Shown here: piece by piece, positions 9,086 to 17,223 of the stretch
Numbering within the stretch: the first letter of the stretch is position 1
How the letters are laid out: each line of letters begins with the position of its first letter
NCBI RefSeq assembly: GCF_001590985.1
Contig: NZ_BCTX01000040.1
Coordinates: forward strand, 1-45,924
Length of the DNA stretch: 45,924 bases
DNA from: Novosphingobium naphthalenivorans NBRC 102051
GTDB lineage: Bacteria > Pseudomonadota > Alphaproteobacteria > Sphingomonadales > Sphingomonadaceae
Reading direction: 5' to 3'
Notes under the pieces: generated by a model
Seen by the model: only the letters and a program-made list of their open reading frames with translations
What the model was told of the DNA's origin: nothing
The model's database searches: none
Program-made: the position numbers and the translations under genes

Positions 9086-9841
9086 ATGCACTTCGACTCC
9101 GATCGAGTGACGGCGGGTTATCAACCCGGGTCGCCCCGTCAACGCCTGGTTTCCACGCTGCTTTCGGCGGCGATCATCGTGCTCGCGCTGCTGGTGGCGA
9201 TCTATCAGACGCAAGTTGCCCCCCGGCTGGAAAAGCAGAAGAATCCGATGACGTTCGATGTCACCGGCAACAATCAGGATGCGGGCCAGAAAGCCCAGAA
9301 AAAGACCACGCAGGAAAAAAAGCGGGAATCGCGCAAGCCGGTCCAGCAGGAAGCGCAGGTGAAAGTGCCTGTGCCGCCTGTCGAGCAGCCTGCCGCTGCC
9401 GAAAAGCCGGCCTTCACGTTCCTCAAGATGTCCAGCGCCGACATGGCCGCGGCAGACATCGGCGGTATGCGGCACGCCGGCAACAGCGCACCTGCGGGCG
9501 GCGGAGCGGTTTACGGACCGGGCGAAGGCCCCGGCGGGGCAATCCTCTACAATGCCGACTGGTTCCGGGAGCCGACCGATGCGCAACTTGGCGGCTATTT
9601 GCCTGCCAGTGCGCCGCGCCAGGGGTGGGGGATGATCGCCTGCCAAACGCTGGAGCACTACAAGGTCGATAATTGCCAGATCCTCGGCGAATCCCCGCGC
9701 GGTTCCGGGTTCGGCCGCGCCGTGCTGGATGCGGCCTGGCAGTTTCAGGTCATTCCGCCGCGTATCAATGGAAAGCCGCAGCTGGGCACCTGGGTCCGGA
9801 TCCGGATCGACTATGGCGTGAAGGGCTCGGCCGCCGGCTGA
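9086..9841 (+). CDS. Inner-membrane protein with TonB-like architecture
   Basis: About 251 aa. One N-terminal membrane anchor (residues about 20-44, LVSTLLSAAIIVLALLVAIY), then a Lys/Gln/Pro-rich periplasmic stretch (KKTTQEKKRESRKPVQQ, VKVPVPPVEQP). The globular C-terminal part ends LDAAWQFQVIPPRINGKPQL and VRIRIDYG, which resembles a TonB C-terminal fold. It may energise outer-membrane receptors, but a canonical YP box is not visible and no ExbBD lies nearby, so a related envelope role is possible. A GTG at 9011 could extend the protein by 25 residues; the ATG at 9086 gives a normal anchor position. It follows ispB closely. Confidence 0.65.
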   Translation: MHFDSDRVTAGYQPGSPRQRLVSTLLSAAIIVLALLVAIYQTQVAPRLEKQKNPMTFDVTGNNQDAGQKAQKKTTQEKKRESRKPVQQEAQVKVPVPPVEQPAAAEKPAFTFLKMSSADMAAADIGGMRHAGNSAPAGGGAVYGPGEGPGGAILYNADWFREPTDAQLGGYLPASAPRQGWGMIACQTLEHYKVDNCQILGESPRGSGFGRAVLDAAWQFQVIPPRINGKPQLGTWVRIRIDYGVKGSAAG

Positions 9842-9857
9842 ACCTTGCGGCGAGCCG

Positions 9858-11780
9858 TCAGGCCGCGCTCCACCGGGCGGCTGAATTCTCCTGGATGCGG
9901 GCGAGCAGGGAGGGCAGGCTCATGGGGCGCGCGATGAAGTATCCCTGTGCCAGCGCGAAGCCTGCGAGGCGGGCGCTGATGAGCTGATCTTCGGTCTCGA
10001 TCCCTTCGATCACGCATTCCAGCGACAGCGAACGGGCGAGGTTGCGGATCGCGGTGATGAGCCGCCGTCCGGAAGCATCGCCCAGGCGTGCGGAAAAACT
10101 GCGGTCGATCTTCACCATGTCGAGCGGCAGCTTGTGAAGCGAGGACAAGCTCGAATAGCCGGTTCCGAAATCATCGAGGGCAATGCGTGCGCCGGTATCG
10201 CGCAGCCGCTGCAGGGCAGCCTCGGCACCGTCGATGTCGGTGATGAGCGAGGTCTCGGTGATTTCGAAGAGCAGGCGGCTCGTATCGCATTCCGATGCTG
10301 CAAGGCGTTCCAGAAGTGCGGTGATCGTATCGCTATCGCACAGATTGTGGCCGGACAGGTTGAACGACATGCGCAGCGACGCGGGCAACTGCCGAAGCGT
10401 GTCGAGCGCTGAGTCGAACAGGATCAGGGCTATTTCCCGTGCTCGTCCCGCGCGTTCGGCCGAGGCGATCAGAAGCTCTGGCGACACGTTGCCGAGAGTG
10501 GGCGAGGCCCAGCGGGCCAGGCATTCCACGCCGATCGTTTCGAGGCTCTCGGTTGCAGCGATCGGCTGATAGACGAGCGACAGTTCGGTCGTCAGATCGG
10601 CACTGTGCAAGGCTGCGTCGATGGCCTGCTCGGAACGGATCAGATATTCGAGTTTGTCGGAGAAGCGCACGCATTGGCCGCGCTTCTCCTTTTTGGCATG
10701 ATAGAGCGCGAAGTCGGCCCGGTCGAACAGCAGATCGGCGCTGGTCGCGGTTTCGGGATAGACGGCAAGGCCTGCCGAACAGCCGACCGAGACCAGAACA
10801 TCGCCGATCCGGACCTGTTCCTGAACCGCCCGGCACAGCGTTTGGGCGATACGTTCTGCGCCCTTCGGGCTATCCATCACGATCAGCCCGAACTCGTCGC
10901 CGCCCAGCCTAGCCACGATCGCATTGTCGGGGCACAGGTTCATCATGCGCTGGCCAATGACTTGCAGAAGGCGGTCGCCGTGGGCGTGGCCATGGGTGTC
11001 GTTGATGGGCTTGAAGCGATCGAGGTCGATCAGGCCGATCGTGAAAGTCTCTTCCAGCTGCGTGCGTTCGAGCAGCCCTTCCAGCGTGGCGAAGAAATAG
11101 CGCCGGTTGGGCATGCCTGTCAGCGAATCCGTCTGTGCCAGACGGGCGTTTTCTTCACTGAGACTGTGGGCTTGCCGCCGCTCATCCTGCAATTCGCGCT
11201 GGGATTTTTCGAGGCTGACGAACGATTCGTAATAATCGCGGAGGATCTTCAGCACGACGGCTGTGACCAGCGAGATGTTCAGCGCTATGGCCACCAGAAC
11301 TTCGGTCTTCTGCAGGAAGCAGTAAACGAGGAAGGTGCCGAGGACGCATACCGCCACGAGCAGGGCTGCGAGCGGGAGAAAGGTGAGGCAGAAAACGCAT
11401 CCCAGAACCGTTACCGCGACGAAGATCGCGACATGGCCGTGCTCGTAAGGGCCGCCGTACTGGTCCAGCATCAGGGCCCAGCAGACATAGGCGACGGACA
11501 GGACCATGGCGAGAAGCACCGTGCGCCGGAGGCGGGGCTGCACCAGCGTCACGTCGAGGTCCTTTGCGGAAACCGGCCGCATCCATACCAGCATGCGTAT
11601 CATGCACACGGTGATCATGATGGCTGGAATGGTGAGAACCAGCGGCCCTGGCGCCAAGTGGCGATGGGTATAGGCCAGGACGGCGGCGTTTACAGACAAC
11701 AGTCCATAAAGCGCAGGAATTTGTTCCCGCAGCCGCAGGTATTGCGCAACTGGAAGAGGATGTTGACCGGCCCGGTTCAT
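9858..11780 (-). CDS. Membrane GGDEF-EAL c-di-GMP protein
   Basis: 640 aa. Residues 1-180 contain about five or six hydrophobic segments with no recognised sensory domain. A short coiled coil (about 185-215) leads into GGDEF (GGDEF at 293-297, intact) and an EAL domain. The inhibitory RxxD I-site before GGDEF is absent (PDNA at that position). The EAL signature is ECLARW (E419), a variant of EAL that keeps the metal-binding Glu. Other phosphodiesterase residues are present: N474 in FNLS, EITET, DDFGTGYSS (536-544), K557 and IEGIE. The protein could therefore both make and degrade c-di-GMP, with hydrolysis likely. Start MNRAGQHPLP at 11780; upstream frame is noncoding or antisense to hrpB. Confidence 0.88.
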   Translation of the reverse strand: MNRAGQHPLPVAQYLRLREQIPALYGLLSVNAAVLAYTHRHLAPGPLVLTIPAIMITVCMIRMLVWMRPVSAKDLDVTLVQPRLRRTVLLAMVLSVAYVCWALMLDQYGGPYEHGHVAIFVAVTVLGCVFCLTFLPLAALLVAVCVLGTFLVYCFLQKTEVLVAIALNISLVTAVVLKILRDYYESFVSLEKSQRELQDERRQAHSLSEENARLAQTDSLTGMPNRRYFFATLEGLLERTQLEETFTIGLIDLDRFKPINDTHGHAHGDRLLQVIGQRMMNLCPDNAIVARLGGDEFGLIVMDSPKGAERIAQTLCRAVQEQVRIGDVLVSVGCSAGLAVYPETATSADLLFDRADFALYHAKKEKRGQCVRFSDKLEYLIRSEQAIDAALHSADLTTELSLVYQPIAATESLETIGVECLARWASPTLGNVSPELLIASAERAGRAREIALILFDSALDTLRQLPASLRMSFNLSGHNLCDSDTITALLERLAASECDTSRLLFEITETSLITDIDGAEAALQRLRDTGARIALDDFGTGYSSLSSLHKLPLDMVKIDRSFSARLGDASGRRLITAIRNLARSLSLECVIEGIETEDQLISARLAGFALAQGYFIARPMSLPSLLARIQENSAARWSAA

Positions 11781-11888
11781 CGTCAGGGTATTTGAGCTTT
11801 CTTGGCGGAGATCAATAGTCTTCCGTGCTCTCGTTACGGAAGAAATGTTGAAGAAGCGTGGATGGCAGTTCTGCCATGCTGCCAAATG

Positions 11889-11938
11889 CCGAAAGAAAGG
11901 TGAATGTGTCCTTGCATCTTTCTTCGCCTTTCTTTCGG
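11889..11938 (+). promoter_or_regulatory. Hairpin in the hrpB / GGDEF-EAL intergenic region
   Basis: CCGAAAGAAAGGTGAA (11889-11904) and TTCGCCTTTCTTTCGG (11923-11938) are inverted repeats matching at 15 of 16 positions across an 18-nt loop. It lies 47 bp before the hrpB GTG start. In an hrpB transcript it would form a long leader hairpin; as DNA it could be an operator. I do not recognise a known site. Confidence 0.55.
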
Positions 11939-11984
11939 GAGCGAAGCGCTTTCGCGGAGACGGTTCTGCCCCTAAAGGGCACGG

Positions 11985-14438
11985 GTGACCGATCTTCCTA
12001 TCCACGCTGTTCTTGCCGATCTGCTTCATTCTCTTCGTGAGCGGACCGGTGCCGTGCTGATTGCACCGCCGGGCGCGGGCAAGACGACGGCCGTCGCTCC
12101 CGCGCTGCTGGCGGAGCCGTGGTGCAGCGGAACCGTGATCCTGCTGTCCCCCCGCCGTGTCGCAGCCCGTGCGGCCGCCGAGCGGATGGCCGAGCAGTTG
12201 GGGGAAAAGGCAGGGGAGACGATCGGCTATGTCACGCGCCTCGACACGCGCCGTTCCACGCGGACCCGTGTCGTCGTCATGACCGAGGCGATCTTCGTTT
12301 CGACGATCCTGTCCGATCCCGAATTGAGCGGCGTTTCCGCCGTGCTCTTCGACGAGGCGCACGAGCGTCATCTCGACAGCGACCTTGGTCTTGCACTGGC
12401 CATCGAGTGCCGCGAGGTGCTGCGCGAGGACCTGCGGCTGGTGGTGATGTCCGCGACGATCGACGGTTCGAGCTTCGCCCGGCTGCTGGGGGAAAGCACG
12501 CCGGTGATCGAGAGCGCGGGCAAGGCTTGGCCGCTGGACATCCGCTGGCTGGGCGGCAGTCCGGACCAGCGGATCGAGGATGCGGTGACATCGGCCATCC
12601 TTGCCGCCTGGCGTGAGCAGCAGGGCGATGTGCTGGCGTTTCTTCCCGGCGTCCGCGAGATCGAGCGGGTGGCCGGGCGGCTCGCGGAAAAGCTTCCGCA
12701 AGCGCTGGTGCTGCCGCTTCATGGGCAATGCGAACCGGCCGCGCAGCGCGCCGCGATCCGCCGCGATCCCGAAGGCCGCCGCCGGGTGGTGCTGGCGACC
12801 GCCATTGCCGAAACCTCGCTGACGCTGGACGGCGTTTCTGTAGTCGTGGACAGCGGCCTGTCCCGCCGGGCCGAGTACGACAAGGCCGCTGGCGTTACCC
12901 GGCTTGTCACGCACCGGGCGAGCCAGGCTTCGGCCGGGCAGCGGGCCGGGCGTGCGGCCCGTCAGGGACCGGGCACGGCCTACCGCCTTTGGGAAGAGGC
13001 TGCTCATGCCGGGCGGCCAGCTTTCGATCCGCCCGAAATCACCACCAGCGATCTTGCGCCGCTGACGCTCTCTCTGGCGCAATGGGGCAATAGCGATCCC
13101 GCTGCGATGGCCTGGCTCGATCCGCCGCCGGCGCCCGCGCTGGAGGCTGCGCATAAGGAACTGGAAGCTTTCGGAGCGCTCGACGCGGCGGGACGGATCA
13201 CGGATTTCGGCCGCAAGGTCGCCAGTCTGCCGATGGACCCGGCGCAGGCGGCGATGATCCTGCGCGCGGCCCGTTTCGGCGCGGAAGGGGAAGCGGCGAA
13301 GCTGGCCCTGCTGCTGCAGGAACGCGGGCTGGGCGGGCGCAGCGACGATCTGGCGCAGCGCCTCTCGCGCTGGGCAGGCGATCGTTCGGCACGGGCCGAG
13401 GCATCGCGCAAGCTGGCTGCAGGCTGGGCCAAACGGGCGCGGGCACTGGCTGCGGACCGGGAAGCGGTGGAGGACGTCCCTGTTGGTGTGCTGCTGACGA
13501 TGGGGCGCCCGGACATGATCGCACGCCGCCGCGACTCGTCGGGCGAGACGTGGCTGTCCGCCGGAGGCAGGGGTTATGTGCTCGATCCGGCATCGCCGCT
13601 CGCCGCGCGCGAGTGGATGGTGATCGGCGACGCGCAGGGGCAGGCGAAAGGGGCGCGGATCCTGTCCGGCGCTTCGCTCGAACCGGGCGAAGTGGAGCAA
13701 TGGCTGGGCGACATGATCGCGCGGCGTTCGGTCCTGCGCTGGAATGAGGATGAGGGACGCGTCGAGGCGCGGCTCGAACGGCGTCTGGGGGCGATCACGC
13801 TGGCAAGCGGGCCCGATCCCTCGCCCGATCCGGATGCGATCCGGGCCTTTTTGTTGGGCCGCGTGCGCGACAAGGGGCTGGCGCTGGTGCCTTTCGGCAA
13901 GTCCAGCCTCTCGCTGCTGCGCCGTGCCCGCTATGCCGGGATCGAGGCCCTTTCTGACGAAGCGCTGCTGGCCGAGGCTGATGTCTGGCTTGGCCCCTTG
14001 CTGGGGCGCCGACTCGACGCGATCGACAAGGGAGCCTTGCATGAGGCCTTGCGCGCCCGCCTGACCTGGGAGGACCAGCAGGCATTGGAGAAGCTCGCCC
14101 CGGCCGAATTCCGCAGCCCGGCCGGAACGGCGCACGCGATCGATTACGAGGACGAAGGCGGCCCCAGCGTCGAAGTGCGCGTGCAGGCACTGTTCGGGCT
14201 CGACCGGCATCCCACTTTCGGCCAGCCGCCGCAGCCGCTGCTGCTCAAGCTGACTTCGCCCGCGGGAAGGCCGATCCAGACCACGCGCGATCTGCCCGGT
14301 TTCTGGCGCGGATCGTGGCGCGATGTGCAGCGCGACATGAAAGGCCGCTATCCCAGGCACCGCTGGCCGGATGAACCCTGGACCGAAGATCCCAGCCTCA
14401 AGACCCGCAATGCGTTCGAGGCGTCGAAAGGAAAGTGA
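11985..14438 (+). CDS. hrpB: ATP-dependent helicase HrpB
   Basis: 817-aa DEAH-box helicase of the HrpB family, close to the usual 800-850 aa. Motif I GAGKTT (30-35), motif II DEAH (123-126), motif III SAT (156-158), helicase C with TAIAETSLT and the QRAGRAAR motif VI. It continues through an HA2-like region to the HrpB C-terminal domain ending near YPRHRWPDEPW. The exact role of HrpB is not settled; related enzymes process RNA. The start is GTG at 11985 with AAAGGG five bases upstream. It is divergent from the GGDEF-EAL gene and followed after 45 bp by the complex I subunit gene. Confidence 0.93.
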   Translation: MTDLPIHAVLADLLHSLRERTGAVLIAPPGAGKTTAVAPALLAEPWCSGTVILLSPRRVAARAAAERMAEQLGEKAGETIGYVTRLDTRRSTRTRVVVMTEAIFVSTILSDPELSGVSAVLFDEAHERHLDSDLGLALAIECREVLREDLRLVVMSATIDGSSFARLLGESTPVIESAGKAWPLDIRWLGGSPDQRIEDAVTSAILAAWREQQGDVLAFLPGVREIERVAGRLAEKLPQALVLPLHGQCEPAAQRAAIRRDPEGRRRVVLATAIAETSLTLDGVSVVVDSGLSRRAEYDKAAGVTRLVTHRASQASAGQRAGRAARQGPGTAYRLWEEAAHAGRPAFDPPEITTSDLAPLTLSLAQWGNSDPAAMAWLDPPPAPALEAAHKELEAFGALDAAGRITDFGRKVASLPMDPAQAAMILRAARFGAEGEAAKLALLLQERGLGGRSDDLAQRLSRWAGDRSARAEASRKLAAGWAKRARALAADREAVEDVPVGVLLTMGRPDMIARRRDSSGETWLSAGGRGYVLDPASPLAAREWMVIGDAQGQAKGARILSGASLEPGEVEQWLGDMIARRSVLRWNEDEGRVEARLERRLGAITLASGPDPSPDPDAIRAFLLGRVRDKGLALVPFGKSSLSLLRRARYAGIEALSDEALLAEADVWLGPLLGRRLDAIDKGALHEALRARLTWEDQQALEKLAPAEFRSPAGTAHAIDYEDEGGPSVEVRVQALFGLDRHPTFGQPPQPLLLKLTSPAGRPIQTTRDLPGFWRGSWRDVQRDMKGRYPRHRWPDEPWTEDPSLKTRNAFEASKGK

Positions 14439-14483
14439 TTTCGGCTTGATTTCCGGCCTGATTCGGGAGCAAAGCGCTCGTCC

Positions 14484-14762
14484 ATGAGCGCACGCATCTA
14501 TCAACGCCCGAAGAACGCCATGCAGTCCGGCAAGGCACTGCTGGCCCAGTGGATCCTCGAATTTGAGCCCGCCGAAGCCAAGAAGCCCGATCCCCTGATG
14601 GGCTGGGCCGGTTCTGGCGACACGCAGCAGCAGGTGGTGCTCAAGTTCCCGACGGCGGACGAGGCCAAGGCCTATGCCGCACGCTATGGCATCGAGGCCG
14701 AAGTTCACGCCACGCCGCCGCGCCGCCTGAAGATCCAGGCTTACGCCGACAATTTCCGCTGA
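14484..14762 (+). CDS. Complex I accessory subunit, NDUFS4/ETC-C1 type
   Basis: 92 aa, matching the alphaproteobacterial homologue of the mitochondrial 18-kDa NDUFS4 subunit. Diagnostic pieces: ARIYQRPKNAMQSG at the N-terminus, WILEFEP, DPLMGWAGSGDT, and LKFPTADEAKAYAARYGI with the C-terminal PRRLKIQAYADNF. It should bind NADH:ubiquinone oxidoreductase at the matrix/cytoplasmic arm and help assembly. This subunit is limited to alphaproteobacteria and mitochondria, and so supports the taxonomic reading. It is encoded away from the nuo operon, which is normal. Confidence 0.93.
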   Translation: MSARIYQRPKNAMQSGKALLAQWILEFEPAEAKKPDPLMGWAGSGDTQQQVVLKFPTADEAKAYAARYGIEAEVHATPPRRLKIQAYADNFR

Positions 14763-14766
14763 GCGT

Positions 14767-14794
14767 GTTTGTCCGGCCGCAGGGCTGGACAAAC
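14767..14794 (+). terminator. Hairpin after complex I subunit gene
   Basis: GTTTGTCCGGCC (14767-14778) pairs with GGCTGGACAAAC (14783-14794), 12 bp including one G-U pair, loop GCAG, five bases after the stop codon. No T-run follows, so it is either a weak terminator or a 3'-end stabiliser that separates this transcript from the SRP RNA. Confidence 0.5.
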
Positions 14795-14818
14795 GGCAAT
14801 GCTCTCGCCATATGGCGG

Positions 14819-14912
14819 CCCGGGAGTCGGTCGGACGCTTGCGTCCGCCAACCTGGTCAGGTCCGGAAGGAAGCAGCCACAACGGGTTGCGGCGGGTCGG
14901 CCGGCTCCTTTA
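14819..14912 (+). ncRNA. ffs: Small bacterial SRP RNA (4.5S type)
   Basis: Contains the universally conserved domain IV loop GGTCAGGTCCGGAAGGAAG followed by CAGCC (about 14856-14879). It is enclosed by CCGCCAACC / GGTTGCGGCGG pairing and a distal stem GGAGTCGGTCGG (about 14823) with CCGGCTCC near 14902. A local GGACGCTTGCGTCC hairpin sits on the 5' side. It binds Ffh for co-translational membrane targeting. Ends are estimated from the outer stem; a short TTTA follows. Position between a small gene and dnaX-ybaB is a common alphaproteobacterial arrangement. Confidence 0.93.
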
Positions 14913-14983
14913 CCCTACATCGCCGCGCATAACCCCCATCTCGGGCGTGACCTGATCGCGTTTGAGCCCTAGTTTGCGAAACG

Positions 14984-16870
14984 ATGGACGATTCACGCGA
15001 TACTTTCGGCGATTCCCCTCCCTGGGAAAATGGGGAGAAGGAAGAGGCCGCGCCCAGCGCTGCCGATCTTGAGGCGGCGGGGCAATCGTCGATGTTCGGC
15101 GATCCCGCACCTGCGATGCCCGCCCCGCAACCGGCCGCAGCCGAAGGGGAAGCGGCAGGACAGTCGGCCATGTTCGGCGAGACCGCGGCGCCCGTACAGC
15201 AGCCTGCAGCAGCGCCCGCTGCCGCACCGGCTCCTGCCGGAACGTCTGCACAGCCCTATCGCGTGCTGGCTCGCAAATACCGTCCGCAGACGTTCGGTGA
15301 ACTGATCGGGCAGGAAGCCATGGTCCAGACCTTGGCCAACGCGATCAAGCGGGACCGGCTGGCTCATGCCTTCCTGATGACCGGCGTGCGCGGTGTCGGC
15401 AAGACTTCGACCGCGCGCCTGATCGCCAAGGCACTCAATTGCATCGGCCCGGACGGGCAGGGCGGGCCGACGATCGATCCTTGCGGCCAATGCGAGCCTT
15501 GCGTGGCGATTGCCGAGGGCCGCCATATCGACGTGATCGAGATGGACGCCGCCAGCCACACCGGCGTGGACGACGTGCGCGAGATCATCGAGGCCGTGCG
15601 CTATGCCGCCGTTTCGGCGCGTTACAAGATCTACATCATCGACGAAGTTCACATGCTGTCTCGCAATGCATTCAATGCCTTGCTGAAAACACTTGAGGAA
15701 CCGCCTGCGCATGTGAAGTTCCTGTTCGCCACCACCGAAGTCGACAAGCTGCCAGTGACGGTGCTGTCACGCTGCCAGCGTTTCGACTTGCGCCGCATCC
15801 CGACGCCGATGCTGGCGGACCACTTTGCCATGGTCTGCGGCAAGGAAGGCGTCGAGGCGGAGGAAGAGGCACTGTCGATGGTGGCCGCCGCGGCCGAGGG
15901 ATCGGTGCGCGATGGCCTCTCGATCCTCGACCAGGCGATCGCCCATGCCGATCTCGATGGCGAGGGCAAGGTGCGGGCCGACAAGGTTCGCGACATGCTC
16001 GGCCTCTCCGACAAGTCGGTGCAGCGCAAGCTGTTCACGGCCATTCTCGATGGCAAGGGCGCGGACCTGCTCGAACTGGTGGCGCATCAGTTCGCGCTGG
16101 GCGTCGAGCCGATCGCGATGATGCGCGGGCTGATGGAGCTTGCCCATCGGATTGCCGTGGCCCAGGTCAGCGGCGCGGCCGACGCGCCTTCGGCTGAAGA
16201 GCGCGAGGCGATAGAGGCCTGGGCCAAGGCTCTGAAGGCGGGGCAGCTCCATCGCCTGTGGCAATTGCTGCTGAAAGGGCATGATGAGGTCCGCTCCGCG
16301 CCCGATCCGCTGGTGGCGGCGCAGATGGCGCTGCTCAGGATCATGCACGCGTCCGACATGCCCGATCCGGGATCGCTGGTGAAGAAGCTGGAGGATATCG
16401 CCGCGCGGGCTCCGGCCGCTGCGCCGGTATCCGAAAGCGGCGGTACGGCGGGAAGTACGCCCTCGGCAGCGGCATCCGTTGCGCCCCGGTGGGAAGCGCT
16501 GGTCGAGGATGTGGAACATGCGCATCAGCATGTGGCCGCCAACGTCCTGCGGATGCAGGTGCGGGTGGTCGAACTCGGCGCCGGGCTCTTGCGCTATTCG
16601 CAGCCGCCGGGTTTCAACGAGGATATCACCGGCCTGATTCGCAACAGTCTGCAGGAAGCGACGGGCGAACGCTGGCAAGTGGAGCGGGTGAACGCTCAAG
16701 GCACGCCCACGCTGGTGGAACAGGCAGAAGCGGAAAAGGCGGCTGACAGCCAGGCGGTGCGCAGATCGCCGTTGGTGGAAGCCACGCTGGCCGCTTTTCC
16801 CGATGCCGAACTGATCGAAGATGACCGCCCGACCGCTGTCGGCGGCGGGTCACGCAATTGGAGACGTTGA
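14984..16870 (+). CDS. dnaX: DNA polymerase III gamma/tau subunit
   Basis: 628-aa clamp-loader ATPase. Core: YRVLARKYRPQTFGELIGQE (from about 92), Walker A GVRGVGKTS (134-142), zinc ligands C153, C167, C170, C173, Walker B DEVH (220-223), SRC finger LSRCQRFDLRR, then the collar and tau-like C-terminal region. An unusual N-terminal extension of about 90 residues precedes the core, rich in Pro/Ala and containing two near-copies of AAGQS(S/A)MFG(D/E) (Q34-F38 and Q60-F64). I see no A-rich slippery heptamer, so a frameshifted gamma form is not apparent. It follows the SRP RNA and is one base from ybaB. Confidence 0.96.
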   Translation: MDDSRDTFGDSPPWENGEKEEAAPSAADLEAAGQSSMFGDPAPAMPAPQPAAAEGEAAGQSAMFGETAAPVQQPAAAPAAAPAPAGTSAQPYRVLARKYRPQTFGELIGQEAMVQTLANAIKRDRLAHAFLMTGVRGVGKTSTARLIAKALNCIGPDGQGGPTIDPCGQCEPCVAIAEGRHIDVIEMDAASHTGVDDVREIIEAVRYAAVSARYKIYIIDEVHMLSRNAFNALLKTLEEPPAHVKFLFATTEVDKLPVTVLSRCQRFDLRRIPTPMLADHFAMVCGKEGVEAEEEALSMVAAAAEGSVRDGLSILDQAIAHADLDGEGKVRADKVRDMLGLSDKSVQRKLFTAILDGKGADLLELVAHQFALGVEPIAMMRGLMELAHRIAVAQVSGAADAPSAEEREAIEAWAKALKAGQLHRLWQLLLKGHDEVRSAPDPLVAAQMALLRIMHASDMPDPGSLVKKLEDIAARAPAAAPVSESGGTAGSTPSAAASVAPRWEALVEDVEHAHQHVAANVLRMQVRVVELGAGLLRYSQPPGFNEDITGLIRNSLQEATGERWQVERVNAQGTPTLVEQAEAEKAADSQAVRRSPLVEATLAAFPDAELIEDDRPTAVGGGSRNWRR

Positions 16871-16871
16871 A

Positions 16872-17207
16872 ATGAAGTCGATGGAAGAGATGATCCAGGC
16901 GGCGCAGCAGGCTGCCGAGACCATCCAGAAGCAGATGACCGAAGCGCAGGGCAAGCTTGACCAGCTGGAGGTCGAAGGCCTGTCCGGCGGCGGTCTCGTC
17001 AAGATCCGCTGCTCGGCCAAGGGCCGCGTTATCGGCGTTGCGATTGATGACAGCCTGATGCAGCCGTCCGAGAAGGCGATCCTGGAGGATCTCGTCGCCG
17101 CCGCTTACAACGATGCGCGGGTCAAGGCCGATTCCGTCGCCAACGAGGAACTGGCCAAGGCGCAGCAGGGCATGGGCCTGCCGCCGGGCTTCAAGCTGCC
17201 GTTCTGA
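16872..17207 (+). CDS. ybaB: YbaB/EbfC nucleoid-associated protein
   Basis: 111 aa. YbaB family: an N-terminal helix MKSMEEMIQAAQQAAETIQK, a central beta sheet with VEGLSGGGLVKIRCSAKGRV, and C-terminal helix ILEDLVAAAYNDARVKADS. It forms a tweezer-like dimer that binds DNA. The start at 16872 is one base after the dnaX stop, so it is translationally coupled; dnaX-ybaB(-recR) is the usual order, but recR does not follow here. Confidence 0.95.
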   Translation: MKSMEEMIQAAQQAAETIQKQMTEAQGKLDQLEVEGLSGGGLVKIRCSAKGRVIGVAIDDSLMQPSEKAILEDLVAAAYNDARVKADSVANEELAKAQQGMGLPPGFKLPF

Positions 17208-17223
17208 GCCCGGTCGCCGAAGC

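Noticed and set aside
9858..14882. Single minus-strand frame of about 1,670 codons
   Set aside because: Only the first 640 codons' worth from 11780 encode a domain protein; the rest is antisense to hrpB and the complex I subunit gene, a common effect in high-GC DNA.
14984..16870. Programmed frameshift in dnaX producing gamma
   Set aside because: No A6G-type slippery heptamer was seen in the gene.
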